A DNA stretch of 64,000 bases from Thereva unica (GCA_949987705.1 OX465283.1:52242953-52306952), one strand, 5' to 3'; counted from the first letter of the stretch, positions 8,985 to 21,694 are shown. Numbers and translations are program-made. Notes: generated from the letters alone by a model not told the origin.

Positions 8985-11920
8985 ATGCCTAAATTCGCAA
9001 AACTCAAAATTTCTCATAAAATTCTACATAAAGTGACTGGCCCCTTTAGGTATGACAAAACAAATTAATTACGCATTATATCCACTATTAGGAAATGCAA
9101 TAGCATCTTAAATATTATGAAGACAAATTACTTTCAAAAGTCGCCCTAATTTTATGGAAACACCCTTATATACTGCATCAAGTGTACCGAGCTGGGTATA
9201 GTACATCAAGCTAAAAGGAGATTATGCTGAAAAATAAAAAAAATACCCGAAATAATTTATTTTTCGGTCTTTTTTTTATTGAAAGCAACTCGTAACTTGA
9301 AATAAAATTGTTGAAAAACCTCCAATTGTTGTTGAGTTGGCAGCTATAGTTTTACAGTAGGTATTAACGAAGTTTTTCAGTAGGTATTAATAACTTCTAG
9401 GTATTCTCTCTTGTTGAAGCAATAACAAAATACAGTCACTTTCGTGCATTTTTCCCGTTCCTATGCATGGTGCAAACAACTGCATGCAATTGATGTACAT
9501 ACATATGTATAAATTGTGTTCGAGACAATAACACTCCTTAAATTTCCACATATGTATTTATTTTTCCACTCATAAACTCCGGAAAAATACAACAACCACT
9601 CATCGTTCTCAATTGTATTGCACCACAATTTTTCAAAAGACATATAATATCATCTCAAAGCCACAATCAAATTAAGTAAGAGCATGTATTTTTAATTAAT
9701 ATACCAAAATCATCCCTTTATCATTCTACCGATGTGGCATCTGGTATATAAGTTCCTTATCCCACATATGTTGCTCAATGTGTAATGTTCGAAGGACCCC
9801 GTATAAGATGTTATTCTCATTTTCTCTGTCTCTGTCTATTTTATTATCACAGGATACAGAAGGAAAGACAAACGGTAGTCGAGTCAAGCTGTTATTGTCA
9901 AAGATCGGTTGTTACATTACTAAAGCAATTTTTAGCCCTACGAGCTGCGAACACAGACGTCTCCGCATTTTACGACAGTTCATCTCCATCAAGATTATAT
10001 CGGGGTGGGGAAGGAGAGCTGTTACTGTCGTTACTTGACTTCTGTCTGCAAGCAAGCCAGCCAACCCCCCGATTCCACAACTTAGCGGCACTTTGTTCAT
10101 TCGTTTTGCCCCCTGGCAGACTTTAGGGCTCCTTTGTGTCATAACATAAAACAAAAGGCAGGAGAGGACTGCCAAGTTTTACATTTCATCCCTTTAAAGC
10201 ATGTCAAACTCTCCATTCTCCCCCGTACACAACAATCTGCCCCCCACCATTCACATCTCCCGTTCTCTTTACAGGAAATGGAGAATCATCTTGACTTGAT
10301 GACACTTTGTTGTTTCATTTTGGAGTAACTTCAGAATTGCACAAAACACGAATAAACACATACTTGCACGCGATTTTAAATTAAGAAACCCCTCAGCATC
10401 CCCCGCCCCTGTTCTCGGTTTATGCTGCTCGCAAGACTGTGGTAATTTCCACCTTGCGGAGCAATCCCCCCACTCCCGCCGCAATTATTGTGCCAAAACT
10501 CGCAAGTTCTGCTCGTCTTATTTGTATTTAAAATTTGAAACTTTTGACTTTGGGGATTAGTTCCACCCCTTCCAGGCATCATCGTGCTCCCCACTTCCTG
10601 CAGTCAAACGAAAGGACCTAGCACAAGGAATACCGCCTGAAATGGGTTAAGGGTTGTCTGTAAGCACACACAAAACACTGTTCCAGGACTTCCATTCCAG
10701 CGTACATGAGTTTACATGTGTAACCGTGAATATTTAGACTTGTAAGTTTGTACGATTCCATCAAAACTGTGAACTGGAAAAGGTTTTCGTTCCCCGCCCC
10801 AGCCCCCGCCGCCCCCGCCCCATTGCCGGAACTGTTCCCCATCAAAAGGAGCATGGCGGCACAAAGTACACAGCTGCAGGGGCTGGGGGTGCGACAAAAA
10901 CCACAAGAAACAAACTTTAAAAGGAGCAAGCATGCGGAAAAGCACTTCGCCAAAGAAAATGAAACGAGTCCTAATTTCTGCGGGGTAAACTGATGGCAGA
11001 AGGAAAATCTCCATTCGGGAGCGCCACTTCTACAGCATCCGTATTTTGTAGGAAGCATCATCGCAAAGAAGATTCCTCTGTTTCTCGAATTTTTACTTTT
11101 ACTACTTTGTTTCAATTTTCAGTTATTTTAAGGGCGCTTTCGGGTGAATTCGTGCGTGTGTAGTTCGCCATGGAAAAGTTTTCAATATGTATTAACTTTT
11201 CCCTACGAAATTTATTGGAAAAGTGGCTTAACATTTTTGGCCATTTCTGGGTCATGTTGCTCTTTATCTTTGAGCTCATATCGTTGATTGCTTGTCAGCG
11301 AGCATCGCCAGATAAATAACTGTTTTTTATTGGGCAGTTTGTAAATAAACGGTTCCATTCTCTAGTTCACCCTGTTTTAATTAAACGGGGATAATTACTT
11401 TAGCTTCATTAATTCGATTACAGGCGTATTGGGGATGCCTTGGAGAAGTTGTGAGTAATTTTAAGCCCATATTATGGTTGATAGTTGCTGGATCGATTCT
11501 AATTAACAAGGACTCGGTAAGTAAATTCGTGTAGGAAGAGAGCATAGGGGTAGTTCTGTTGAATCCTTGTTATTTCTGACAATTAGTTGTGACAGGTTCT
11601 TTCTAAAAGACTCGTAGGATAAGATATGCATTGGTGACTGTAAAGCTTAGTAAGTATCTGAATTGGTTTTGTCAAGGCGCATTACAGATCTCTTTTGTCT
11701 CGTACATGAAATTGGATAGAGAGTATTAGGTTAATGCAAAATCGAAGTGTTAGCTACTTTAAAAAGTCTTGATGTTATTTGATTGAAGGAATTTAAGCAA
11801 AAACTTGTGACAATGACGGAAGGAGTTTCAGTGAGTACTTGTAAAAATAATAATGATATTTGGTTCCATTATTCACATTATATTATTAACCTTCCTTTAA
11901 TTACCATTTTACTCACTTAC
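8985..11920. other. Long stretch without recognised features
   Basis: Nearly 3 kb with no transposon signature that I can recognise. Frames of up to 165 codons occur at 9778-11115 on both strands. Several overlap each other, one follows a C-rich tract at 10797-10828, and none shows a domain or plausible splice structure. This could be unique intergenic DNA. Confidence 0.4.
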
Positions 11921-12540
11921 TTTAATGGATCTACAACCGGGATTGGGGTCGTGGCTTCTCGCAACTGCTCTCTTCATTTGTCCCGATTCTGAGATAATAG
12001 CCGTGTTCCTTTTCTGCTTTTTTTCTCTTGTGTTTACTCCCAACTACACCTGCCCTTACAGAGGTGTAGATAACTAGAGTAAATACGCATCTAACATCCA
12101 CTAGGGGAATATCGCCATTTGCAGTCTATTGTGAATTATTTTTCACTTACTAAAAAGCCGATAGATGGATTTTCATTGAATTGTGACGAACTGACAGTTT
12201 TCGGTGTTATAAAAAGAATCAAGAATTTTAATGTGCGGTTTTTTAATTTTTATTTTTGTAATGGTAAGTATTAAGTACCCATATTACAACAATAATTGAA
12301 CGCGCTTTTATTTAAAGGAAAGTTCAAAACGTTACCCAAAACCAAAAAAAAAATTGTGTTCCTTTTAAGTTTTACTCCGGAGTACTTAAGAGTAGAAAAG
12401 GAACACGGCTATTGTTACCCAGTTTGACATACCCGAGCTCTAAGAGTCCTGGTTTAAACTATCCTTTCAGCGAATGCTGGTTTCTTTCGCTCTCGCGCTC
12501 AATGGATCTTACCATAGCAAACTAAATGCTACCGGAGGCA
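11921..12540 (-). mobile_element. LINE 3'-end fragment, split by a MITE
   Basis: The pieces 11921-11996 and 12413-12540 match the 3' end of the LINE at 28809 (ggctctacaaccgggat, cgattctgag, then ccagtttg, gagcgtcctgg-like, ccttccagcgaa-like). The LINE sequence runs across the two pieces without loss when the intervening 416-bp element is removed. It is a decayed, truncated copy. Confidence 0.65.
11997..12412. mobile_element. MITE with 19-bp perfect TIRs
   Basis: The left end reads atagccgtgttccttttct and the right end is its exact reverse complement. The 416-bp element interrupts a LINE fragment whose flanks rejoin cleanly, which proves insertion. A palindrome actccggagt lies near the right end. 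There is no coding capacity. The target duplication is too short or too altered to state. Confidence 0.8.
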
Positions 12541-13375
12541 GCTACAGTCTTCGCCCGAACATAACGCCTAGGCATTATATTCGGGAAAGTTTCTTTTTTC
12601 TTTGTTTTAAAATTTGGGATTCTTTTCGAATAGAACGCCTAACAAAATAGACCTAGGCAGTATATTTGAATATGAAAATTTTTATTCTGTAATTCGTTTC
12701 AAGAAAAACTTAACCTTCACATAAATAGCCCTGGTAGCCCTAATAAGACATCCCGCCGGCTTAGCCAGTTAACAACAGGGTACTATCAGCTCAGCCGGCA
12801 GTGTACGGAGAATTCTCCTTATCTAAAATTGTAAAAGTTCGGTTGCCTACCAAATTTCAGAGTTATGAGTCGTCATAGTCAAAATTTTGGTTTAACTTTA
12901 ACGCATGTACTCTTTCCAAAATTAGAAAGCTTGGAATATTTCCTATGAATAATGTGCAAACAATTTTTATGTTACGGCCCACATAAGGGTATTTTGCCGA
13001 TCTAGCCGGTCAAAATTATTTATTTAGCTTATATTATTTCTTACAACTTCTTAATTGATTTTATGCTAGTAAAGTTGTTTTTTAACGAATAATCATTTAA
13101 AATTTTGGTAAGAAAATGTAATAAAACTTCATTTGTGTAATTTATGATTTGATATTTATTTTCTCTGAATACACAATTATGTACTTTTTTGCACTAAGGA
13201 TGAGGATGAGTGATATGTTTCTTTATCGTTCTGTTCGCTCTTTGGGTCTTCAAAGACCCTTTCCAAATCTGATTCTGAATCATTTTCAAAGTTAAGTACA
13301 GCGGGAATCATCAAAGCAACTGCATCTTTCGTGAACGGCAATGTCTTTTTTTGGGAGTTGGTCCCATGCCAGTAA

Positions 13376-13667
13376 TAGTCCATGGAAATGGTAGGTACTT
13401 TAACATTGCCAAAATGTAGGACAAGATTTTAGTTTTGGGTTGTGTTGCGAGGTTCGATGTGAGTTTAAATTTGACTTTTCGGGATCCCAGCCCCCCCCCC
13501 CCCCTAGCCACCATCTTCGAAAAGGTGGTGCAAATGGGATTTTCACTATATCTCCGTAACATTACACCTTACAAAAACTTTGTTGGGGATATCCTAGCCC
13601 TACACAACCCAACAATAAAACCTTGTCCTGCATTTTTGCAATGTTAAAGTACCATTTCCATGGACTA
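13376..13667. mobile_element. PIF/Harbinger-type MITE inside Transib copy 2
   Basis: The inverted ends tagtccatggaaatgg...ccatttccatggacta extend, with small gaps, for about 60 bp through tactttaacattgc and aggacaag. The element is flanked on both sides by TAA (13373-13375 and 13668-13670). A 3-bp TWA duplication is the hallmark of PIF/Harbinger elements. It carries a run of about 14 C at 13491-13504 and no gene. Confidence 0.75.
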
Positions 13668-13815
13668 TAATCAGTGAATCAGAACTGAGTAAAAGCCTAT
13701 TAATAATGTCCATCATTGTGTTTCCAAATCCAGTTTCGGTACATCCACTATTAGCCCTGTTTCCCTTTTAAATTTTTCTTGGATAGCTTTTTTCCTCTCC
13801 TTTACCATATCTTTG

Positions 13816-14307
13816 TCAGCAGAACATCTTAATTGCCACTTTTTTCACTGTGATTTTAGATGACAGGTGCAGTATGATCTCAAGCAGAGGAATTCTGGCG
13901 TGCAAACTAGATAATCCAAAAGAAAGTGTATCCCCCCCCCCCCCCCCAATAACTCTTTTGATGTTTATGTAGCATCTCATTGTTGACGTAATTTGTGTAG
14001 CGGCATTACACACTTTTGCGTCTATCATTGAAAGTATCATTGTATGCTTTACGGAATACAACTTTCCTTCCAGTAAAAATGTTGTATTTTGTAAAGTGTT
14101 GATAGCATTTTTCACATACTCTATTTCTTCTTGGGTTATATCTACATTTCTTTTACGAATCTGATTCGAATAGGTCGACAATATCGTGGTGATGATGGGG
14201 TTGGATTTTTCCATAGTGTTTTCTATTTTTTTTTTTGTACCATATATTAGTCGAAGTGGTACAAAACTACTTTGAAAAATATGAGAATCTGTGGCTTTAT
14301 TTTCCAT
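13816..14307 (-). pseudogene. Transib transposase fragment, copy 2
   Basis: The 163-codon frame contains KVCNAATQITSTMRCYI, followed by a glycine run made by a C-tract expansion, then FGLSSLHARI and LHLSSKI. The order (K-x-NA...MRCY, zinc-ribbon-like, then GLSSLHARI...LHLSYK) matches the mid-region of Transib transposases, relatives of the RAG1 core. The same order appears in the element at 37894 (KVINHITG, CYVCGA, GISTLHAWI). Downstream, TGFGNT near 13740 continues the match in a broken frame. The second zinc-binding Cys of CYxC is lost. Confidence 0.6.
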
Positions 14308-15186
14308 CTTCTGCTTAAATTGTGCCTGGTGTTATTCATCGAAGCCCCACTTGCTAATTAGTTCTAAGGGGTCGCATTAATCTGTTCTGGGGTTACATAA
14401 AACATCCTTTAAGTATGTACATAATATTGTTGCAGTAAGCAAATCTTGCAGATTAATTCAAACTATTTAAAAAGGTTTTTTCAAAGAGGAATAAAGCATG
14501 TCTTATCATTAAAATACACAGTGAAAAGTTTCAAAAGTGTGTGTTCTTACCTGCTTTATCCAAATCCATTACAATATTCTTAAACAAGCCAGTGATCACA
14601 AAAATATGTACTTTTTAAGTGATACTGCCGCACTTAGAAAGTCGAGAAAAATACGAACACTTCAAGCGATGACAATTGTTCTCTATCCATTTTAAAACAA
14701 AAATAACCAATTTATTTCTGCCCGCAATAAAATTTTAGAAATTGATTTTTTACCGGCTAGATTGGTAAAATACCCCTATGTGCCTTTACTTTTGACGATA
14801 TTAGCAAATTTTGGTGTTATTGTATTTATTTGATACATTTTTAGGACTTTTTCACATGTCGAAAAATAATGGTTATATAAAACATGATTTTTTCTGTAAA
14901 AATTTTACCCAAAAAGCGAAAATGTTTCCGTGAATTCTGTTTCAATTTTTTGCAATACAACGCCTAAGCGTTATGTTCGAATAAAACGCTCACTAGGCGT
15001 ACTACTCGCACAGAACGCCCAGGCGATATGTTCAGGCGAAGACTGTAGGGGTGCGCACGCAGACGGTATTATCAGATCCTACTGCCTCTCTCTAGAAGAA
15101 TTTTTTTCTCCAAACACACGGGTATACGTTTGTATAGGTATAATGCGATTAAAAAAATTCTTTTTAATATTCATCTTTGTAGAGAT

Positions 15187-15612
15187 ACAAAACTCACCGC
15201 GTATTTATTGAGGAAAACATCATCAACACACTGTTTTTTTCTTCTAGCGATTTAATAACAAAATTTTCCACTAAAACATAATTCAACACGCACTACAGAC
15301 TTCCCTTACAACAAACCGACTGATTCTTGTAGGATAAATCGAAATTGCCATTCATTGTACATTACGAAAATGTTCAAGTTCCCAGAAAACAATATATTTG
15401 GGGCGAATTCTTTTTTGGCCCAAATTTGCCCGTGGAATGCCGGCGTGTACAGCTTGGTTTTTGGCCATTTAAATCTTTTAGTCAAGTTTGGCCGTCGAAA
15501 GGCCGAATGTGCCCCCATTAAAAATGGGTAAAAATTCTACGGTCGTCATATCCCCCTGAAAAAGCCAAGTGACCGTGATTCGCCCGTCATAAGCCCATTT
15601 TTTATTTTTACT
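15187..15612 (+). repeat. Dispersed noncoding repeat, copy 1
   Basis: Related stretches occur at 45800-46145 and 62188-62455. Shared blocks in order are aaaactca, gtatttatt, cttctagcg or cttcgagcggtta, aataacaaaatt, tttggccgt, cattaaaaatgg and cgcccgt.ataag, then an AT-rich end. There is no coding frame. Type unknown; ends unresolved. Confidence 0.55.
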
Positions 15613-15704
15613 CGGGGTAGTCCCACAAAGGATTTATTGAACGTCTGATGACATCAGTCGCGAATGAGTTCATATCGCACATACATATATGTAGACCTAA
15701 CCCA

Positions 15705-16030
15705 GCGGGAAAAAGAATTAATTCGGAATTAATTTAGAATCAATTCCCATACAAACGTACTAATTCCATTTGTATTCTTTTGTACGAAAAGAATGAATTA
15801 CTTTTACACGGCGATAAATTACTTTTACATAGGCTGGAATACATTTATTCGCTCTGTATCACAAAGTAATTTATTCTGAATTAGTTATAAAGTGTTGTAT
15901 TCTGAACTAGTTCCAAAGTAATAAATTTAGAATACAATACTTTGTAACTAGCTCAGAATGGATTCCTTTGTAACTAAAGGCGCTTATTTGTAAAAACAAT
16001 ATGAAAAGAATGAAAATTTCCCCACTTTTT
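15705..16030. repeat. AT-rich repeat region with CCCAGCGGGAAAAA start
   Basis: The left edge cccagcgggaaaaa resembles the termini of the MITE at 52694-53338. Inside, versions of aaagtaatttattctgaatta recur in both orientations between 15750 and 15970. A matching right end is not clear, so I call only a repeat region. Confidence 0.35.
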
Positions 16031-16454
16031 TCACTCTAAGTGTCAAGTAAGGTCCTTTTTTTGAACATTTTTAATATCTCCAAACTCCAAAAGTTCCCTA
16101 AAAAGGTCATAAAATACTGCGAGACTCCAGCTGCCTTGGGTTTTTTGCTATATCCTATTCAATTCGCGTAGGTTTGCACAAATACGCGGAGAAATTATAC
16201 TTCTGTATGCAGCCAGTCTTAAGTTTTAAGTACATTAACATTTTGTAATTGTTACAGAGAAATGAAGGGTCACGGATGTTTATTCGTAAAAATTGAGGAC
16301 AACTATAAAGAAAATGTCAGCCAACACACTCTCAAGACGCGAAGTTGCAACTTAATAGGCAATATAGGGGAAAAGTTGAGAATTTCAGCAGATTTGTCAA
16401 TTGACGGCTCCCGAAAGGCTTCACCTAGCAATTATATCTCAATTGCAACCACCT
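16031..16454. other. No feature recognised
   Basis: A plus-strand frame at 16262-16582 has no recognisable motif and overlaps the end of the adjacent minus-strand LINE. I see no supported feature. Confidence 0.4.
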
Positions 16455-17480
16455 CTAGTCGACAGTCGAGAGAAAATAAAAAGCCCTATTACTATATTTC
16501 ACCATTTCGAAGAACGATGATTTTGATGATTCTGACTGTGTTCCAAATTTCGATCGTACTAGTAAAAATGTACGACCATTGATTTTCAACCCGGATGATT
16601 GGGCGAAAATGTCATATAAGATGACCGTTGCTTCGGCATCCGTGTGGGCGAAGACGGCACTATCGTCGGCGAACATTAAGTCGTCCATCGAATGCTTCAC
16701 GCTTAATCGCGTCGACCACAACTTTGAAGAGAAGTGGCGAAGAGACGTCTCCCTGTCGGACACCTGTTTGAATCTGGAACATTTCGAATAAGTCGCTTCG
16801 AAAACGAACTTTGTTGGTTGAGCCATTGTACCACGCGTACGATAATTCCAATGGCACGTGTTCGGTTTCCAAGACTCTGCACAAGCTGTTCCAATCGACG
16901 GAATCGAAAACGGATTTGAAATCGATGAAAACGACGACAGTTAGTTTGCCGCAACGAATTCTTTCTTCCATTACCTGAAGGAGTGCGAATATTTGATCAA
17001 TACATCCTCGATGTTGTCTAAGTCCAGCTTGTTCCTTCCGACTCGTTTGCTCTCGATGTTTCTGTAGACTCGATTGTATATTTGCCGACGATCGAAAGGA
17101 GGCTAATAACGCGATAATTCTTGCATTCCCGAATGTTGCCTTTTTTAAAAATTGGGACACAATCGTTTTCTTCCTCGCCGACCGGACACGGTCCGAATGC
17201 CATATGTGTGTTATGAGAACATGAAGTCGTTGTGAGATGACATCACCTCCGGCTTCGATCATCTCGGCGGTTTTTTTGTTCTATTCCCGTCGCTTTTCCA
17301 TTTTTCAGCCATTATATTGCCGTCTTCACCTCGATAATTCTCGGTTCGGTATCGAGAAACTGATTCGTCGGGTGTTCGATAATCGGTTCTGGTGCTGGAC
17401 CTTGTGGCAGATCGTGGTTGTACAGCTGGTGTAAGAATTTGCTTCACTGCTGCAGGCGCTCATGGGGAGAAGTCACGAAA
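16455..17480 (-). mobile_element. LINE fragment, reverse transcriptase domain
   Basis: The minus strand reads through reverse transcriptase motifs: QAGLRQHRGCIDQIFALLQV, VVFIDFKSVFDSVDWNSL, IQTGVRQGDVSSPLLF, and in a second frame LMFADDSAVFAHTDAEA followed by SSGLKING. The catalytic YADD/FADD motif is present (FADD). At least two frameshifts break it into frames at 16455-16826 and 16660-17262. It matches the LINE at 27438-28580 throughout the shared part. Both the 5' end (endonuclease) and the 3' end are missing. Confidence 0.8.
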
Positions 17481-17903
17481 GTTCCATCCGTTTTTTATGT
17501 GTTTGTTGTAACTTTTTTCCGCCTAACCGATAATGGTCCGATCCGCAAATGGGCCCCCACCCATTGCACGTACGTCTTTGATCGTCGATTTTAAAAAGAT
17601 GTCCGTGAAATTCTTAATTTTTTTATATTTTTTAGGTATTAATTTTTGAGACCGGACATAAGCTATTCAATGTACAAATTAATAAAAAGATATCAGTGTC
17701 AGGATTTTTTCCTCTCAATTCATCTCAATTACTACCATTATAAAAAATTCCAAATTATATATATAATTACAATTAATAAAAACACAAGTTCACTGTGACT
17801 GTTGCAAAATGAATAACATTTTTCTATTCTCTCACTTAAATCCTGAGCTTTGGCTTAAGCAGCCAAATTTATGGTGCCCCAGTTCAAGTCAATTTTGAAC
17901 CAT
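17481..17903. other. No feature recognised
   Basis: AT-rich DNA with no gene-like signal. Confidence 0.45.
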
Positions 17904-17999
17904 GGCTAATTTTCTGTCAAAACGTAATGAATCTTCAGCTTAGCTATAAATTCATTAGATTCATTGCTTAAGATTCGACTTTTTGACAGAAAATTAGGC
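17904..17999. repeat. Short inverted repeat (hairpin), 20-bp arms
   Basis: The left arm ggctaattttctgtcaaaac and the right arm tttttgacagaaaattaggc are inverted copies with two mismatches, separated by about 56 bp of AT-rich DNA. Possibly a tiny MITE; no target duplication is evident. Confidence 0.55.
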
Positions 18000-18189
18000 A
18001 GTTTCAAGAGAATTTGACGAAGTATCTTAATTCTTCTTAAGAGCATTTTAGTTAGGCCTATAGTGAAACAGTAAAATAATTTGATCAAAAGCTTGGCGAC
18101 GAAAGCTTAAACCCATACTGTGAAACTGGGCATTTATTTTGTTCGTGGAAATTACTACATAAACCTTAACACTTAAACAATAAAATCAA

Positions 18190-18610
18190 AGGTTTTCTGC
18201 AAGGCACTTGTCACCGGCACAGATCAGACAGACCTGAGTTTTCTAATATAAAAATGTCCAAACTTTAATTTGGTTAAAGTTTGAAACTCTTACTCGATAG
18301 GTCGGTTATAGTCCCAAAACTTCAACACAAAAAATGGCCTGCCAAGGCATTAACACCAGATTGGACCAGGTAGTCCAACATATTTTTTTACTCCGTGAGT
18401 ACTACACTTTAAGAGAAATTCCAAGTTCTCACTCGATAGCTCACTTTGTGGTATTAAATATTTTCCGGAAAACGCACATACCAAACTTGGGCCCCACTTC
18501 CGCTCAGGCAGACCAATATTTTTCTTATGGTCACTGCAAGTACTAACATTTCATAAAAATTTCACTCTCTTACTCGATAGGTCAAGTTTTTTCAGCCAGC
18601 TCTTGGACTA
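18190..18610 (+). repeat. Tandem repeat, three ~140-bp units
   Basis: The block ttactcgatag or tcactcgatag occurs at 18292, 18431 and 18572, spaced 139 and 141 bp. Each unit also has a ccaa..tattttt block and a cactt or caggcag block upstream. The units are diverged. No protein or RNA signature. Confidence 0.6.
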
Positions 18611-18984
18611 TGGTTATCAGTATAATTAGATATTACTAGATCTAGTTCACAGGTGTTAGAAATATACGCAATCAACATTTTTGACCTCACCTATTGGGCT
18701 GCTAAATATGACAATCTCAGAACAGCGGAAAGAGGCTCCCTGCATGGCTAGGTAGTTGACTTTTTCTTTCTCATCTGTGTTTCTACATCCGCGAACCAAG
18801 CGAGAGTAATGTTATGCCTTCTACCGAGCCTATCTAGTACAGCTCCACATTGCTCCACTAGTTTGAGGCAGTCGTTAAGCTACCGCAAATAACTGTAGAC
18901 AAGCTATGCAAAATGAAGAAGAATAAAGTGATCTAACAGGAGACCCTGATATGATAAAAAAAAAAAGGTGGAGTAAACGAGGAT

Positions 18985-19850
18985 CCACTGACGGAGACTG
19001 TTGCAATTCCTCAAGATAATGTTTCAATAGAACCACTGACATTCCATGAAGCTGTAAAAAGGTAAAGAAGCAAACTCATAAGAACCTTACACAACTCATA
19101 TGCAGAAAAACGACAGTCCAGAGAAAGGCGTCAATGGCAACACATTTTGTAAAATTATTTGGAAATGCAGATGGCGTGAACGAAGGCTGTTTTTGGCAGT
19201 AAGCTTTCGTCGAACTAGAAGAGCCGGTAAGTGACATAGGCCTGAGCACCAACGAAGAGAAAACAAAGGTGATGCAACAGCCCAGAGCCGGAAGATTTAG
19301 CATGGGGAGAAATATAACTATTGACGAACAAAACCTAGAAATAATACATGAAACAGTCTACCTTGGATCTACAATTACAAAAAAAAAACGAAGAAACGGA
19401 AGAGATAACTTGACGACTACTACTCGCTTATAGTGCAAAAACAGATACCGCACCGCACTCAAGATTTTTGCACAGAAAAACTCTACAAAATAGTAATATG
19501 ACCCGTTGTGTGCTACGGTAGCCAGACTTGGATTATAAACCAGGACATAAAGAAACAAATCAGCAGGTTTAAGAGAAAAGTTCGCAGGCGCATAATAACC
19601 CCAACCACAGAGGATGGAATATGGAGAATAAAACAGCGCGTTGAATGAAAATTTTGAATACCTACAACTCTCAACCTTTATAAAAATTAATAGCCTAAGA
19701 TAGAGGAGGACAATCGTATCTAAAACTACTCATGCTAGCATATACTTCGGGAAATAGACCACTAGGGGTATCCAGGAAGAGATAGATAGACTATATGACC
19801 GCTGACGCAGAGGCAATGCTCAGCATCCGAAAATTATTCCAAAGATTTAA
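18985..19850 (+). pseudogene. Decayed LINE (endonuclease/RT type), internally deleted
   Basis: This is collinear with the LINE at 40850-42445: shared blocks are aagctgtaaaaagg, acacaactcatatgca, gatggcgtgaacg, ggcctgag, acaaaggtgatgcaacag, acctagaaataat, cagtctaccttggatctaca and gctgacgcagaggcaatgct. Most of the reverse transcriptase core is deleted, and several stops and frameshifts remain. Confidence 0.75.
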
Positions 19851-21694
19851 CAGTTTGAATTTCAAATTTGACAATGCATTTAGAATACACCATTTACAGA
19901 ATGTCCTCTTTCGAAACTTCCCCCCTTCTTCCTGCCAATTATAATAATTTCCTTCATGACCTCTTTAGGGTGCACCAATTACCAAAGGTGCTTTGTACCC
20001 TCCACTCATAATACCTTGTGAGCAATTTTCAAAAACCTACTGCAATTATCCAAACCCAGGGGTGGTTTAAAAAGATCTGGTATAATCCAGCTACGGTACC
20101 TACTTGAGACGTCTAGCCACCAAGGAGTCCTTACGCACTCTTGAAAAGAAAATTAAACTGCATTCAGCAAGTAAATCTCCCAACCCCCAGGTAAATTACT
20201 TGGTAACCACCAACCATTACTCTGAGTTACTTCAGCTAAGCACATAATCTATATTTCCACCGACGAAATTCTTTGATACACATATGTGTATATATGTAGG
20301 TATTAATTAATAGAAGATCCTGGATATGAAATTATACATATACCACTTGCCAGCTATCATATAATCTCAACGCTCATTTCTGCAGCATTCACGGCGTATC
20401 ATTCATCAAACTTCCAATTAAAATGAAAAGGGCCGCAGTCGTAGTACGAGTAGTAGCAGCCGCAGAATCAGCCGGCAGAGTAGGTTCGTAGCCCCTGTGC
20501 CTATATTATGTATACAAGGACTATAAATAAAAATTGATGGAACGAGAGGAGCAGGAAAACGTGTCGCCTCTTACAGACTGAATGAAACGGGGAACCAGTC
20601 AATCAAATGAGCCTCTAATTATACGCAAAAGTCTCTTAATCACTGTAATTTAATTAAAATCGATTTTTCTCCCGCGAAAATGCTCCTATAAATAGAGTCA
20701 AGGAGAACCAAATGAAAGACTTGGAAAACCTCTCGCGGAGCTCTAGTCCGACTTTTCCCCCCAAAAAAACTCCCGCGAAAAATAAATATACACACATACA
20801 CAAGCACTCACACAAAAACACGCACACAATTGCACTTCTTCCTGCTTCTTCAATCAACAACCTTCAGCGAAAGTTACGGTAAAGAATTTGATTTGCTGAA
20901 ATTTAGAAGCTAGTAGCCTGGAAAAACCTTCCAAGCACCCATGAGACTGGCTTTAAGTATTTTTTCATTAATTAGATTTTCAAGGATACACACTTCCAAT
21001 TTACAGAAGCCCTGTGTTAATAGAAACCCCGAGGCCATAAAAAGTTCACCAGCTCTGGAGGATCCTTCAATATCCACGTACACATTCTGCTCATTGAAAT
21101 GCAAAGGTGTATCAAATATTGTTAATTATGTTCTTCATTGATAATTGTTGTAATCCAATTATAGAAAGTATCCTTGGGAAAAATGTCGCAGTCCGCATCA
21201 GAAGGACAAAAATATTGCAGATCAACGTTGACATAAGCAAGTCCTTATGCCGCTAGCACACGGCTTCGGTGCTATAAAGCTACATGGAACCTTGGCGGGA
21301 GAAATACGAGCGTAGGTAAATTTCTTCTTAAACGATTCGCGAATTCAATAATGGAAAAGGAGACGTAATTAGTCAGTAGTGGTAATTATTGTTGCCATGA
21401 CGTTAAAATGTATCTTTATACTTTGTCAACACTTCCTGTTTTGTTATTGACAAATCTCTCACGTTAGTGCTTTAAATGCCGAACTTAAATGGCACAAAAG
21501 ACTGGTGAACTATATTTTAACTATGCATGCGCAATGTCATATACATAGTTAGGAAGGATCCAGAGGTCAGCAAAAAGAAGGCACCACAGGTCAGCAAAAA
21601 AAAGGCACCCCTCTATGTTCTTATACACCTTCTCCCACTGCCGAACTTTACACAAAACATTTGGCCTCGTGCAGGAATTTCTATCTATGTGCCC
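19851..21694. other. No feature recognised
   Basis: Nearly 2 kb without transposon protein signatures. Frames at 20654-21141 on both strands are short and unsupported. A CA-rich stretch lies at 20790-20830. Confidence 0.4.

Larger units (their letters stand above)
12980..14782 (-). mobile_element. Decayed Transib element, copy 2
   Basis: The ends are inverted copies beginning CACATA: cacataagggtattttgcc at the left and the reverse complement of cacataggggtattttacc at the right, continuing to atctagccggt in both. A CAC start is characteristic of Transib. The minus strand encodes Transib-like protein pieces (see 13816-14307). A 292-bp MITE sits at 13376-13667. C-tracts interrupt the coding region at about 13930. 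Not functional. Confidence 0.7.
12542..15048. mobile_element. TIR element (CTACAGTCTTCGCC ends) containing a Transib
   Basis: The left end ctacagtcttcgcc is repeated inverted at the right end. Inside each end are further copies of a motif like aacgcctaggcattatattcg: at least two on the left (12560-12690) and about three on the right (14955-15035). The interior is occupied mostly by the Transib remnant at 12980-14782, so the original element may have been much shorter. No clear target duplication was seen. Confidence 0.6.

Noticed and set aside
10618..11115. 165-codon minus-strand frame and an overlapping 100-codon frame
   Set aside because: Several frames overlap on both strands, no domain or splice logic is visible, and the Gly/Ala-rich part comes from a C-rich tract.
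20910..21141. Complementary frames of about 65 codons, one of which could pass as an exon
   Set aside because: No splice sites or domain convinced me, and the two strands are equally open.
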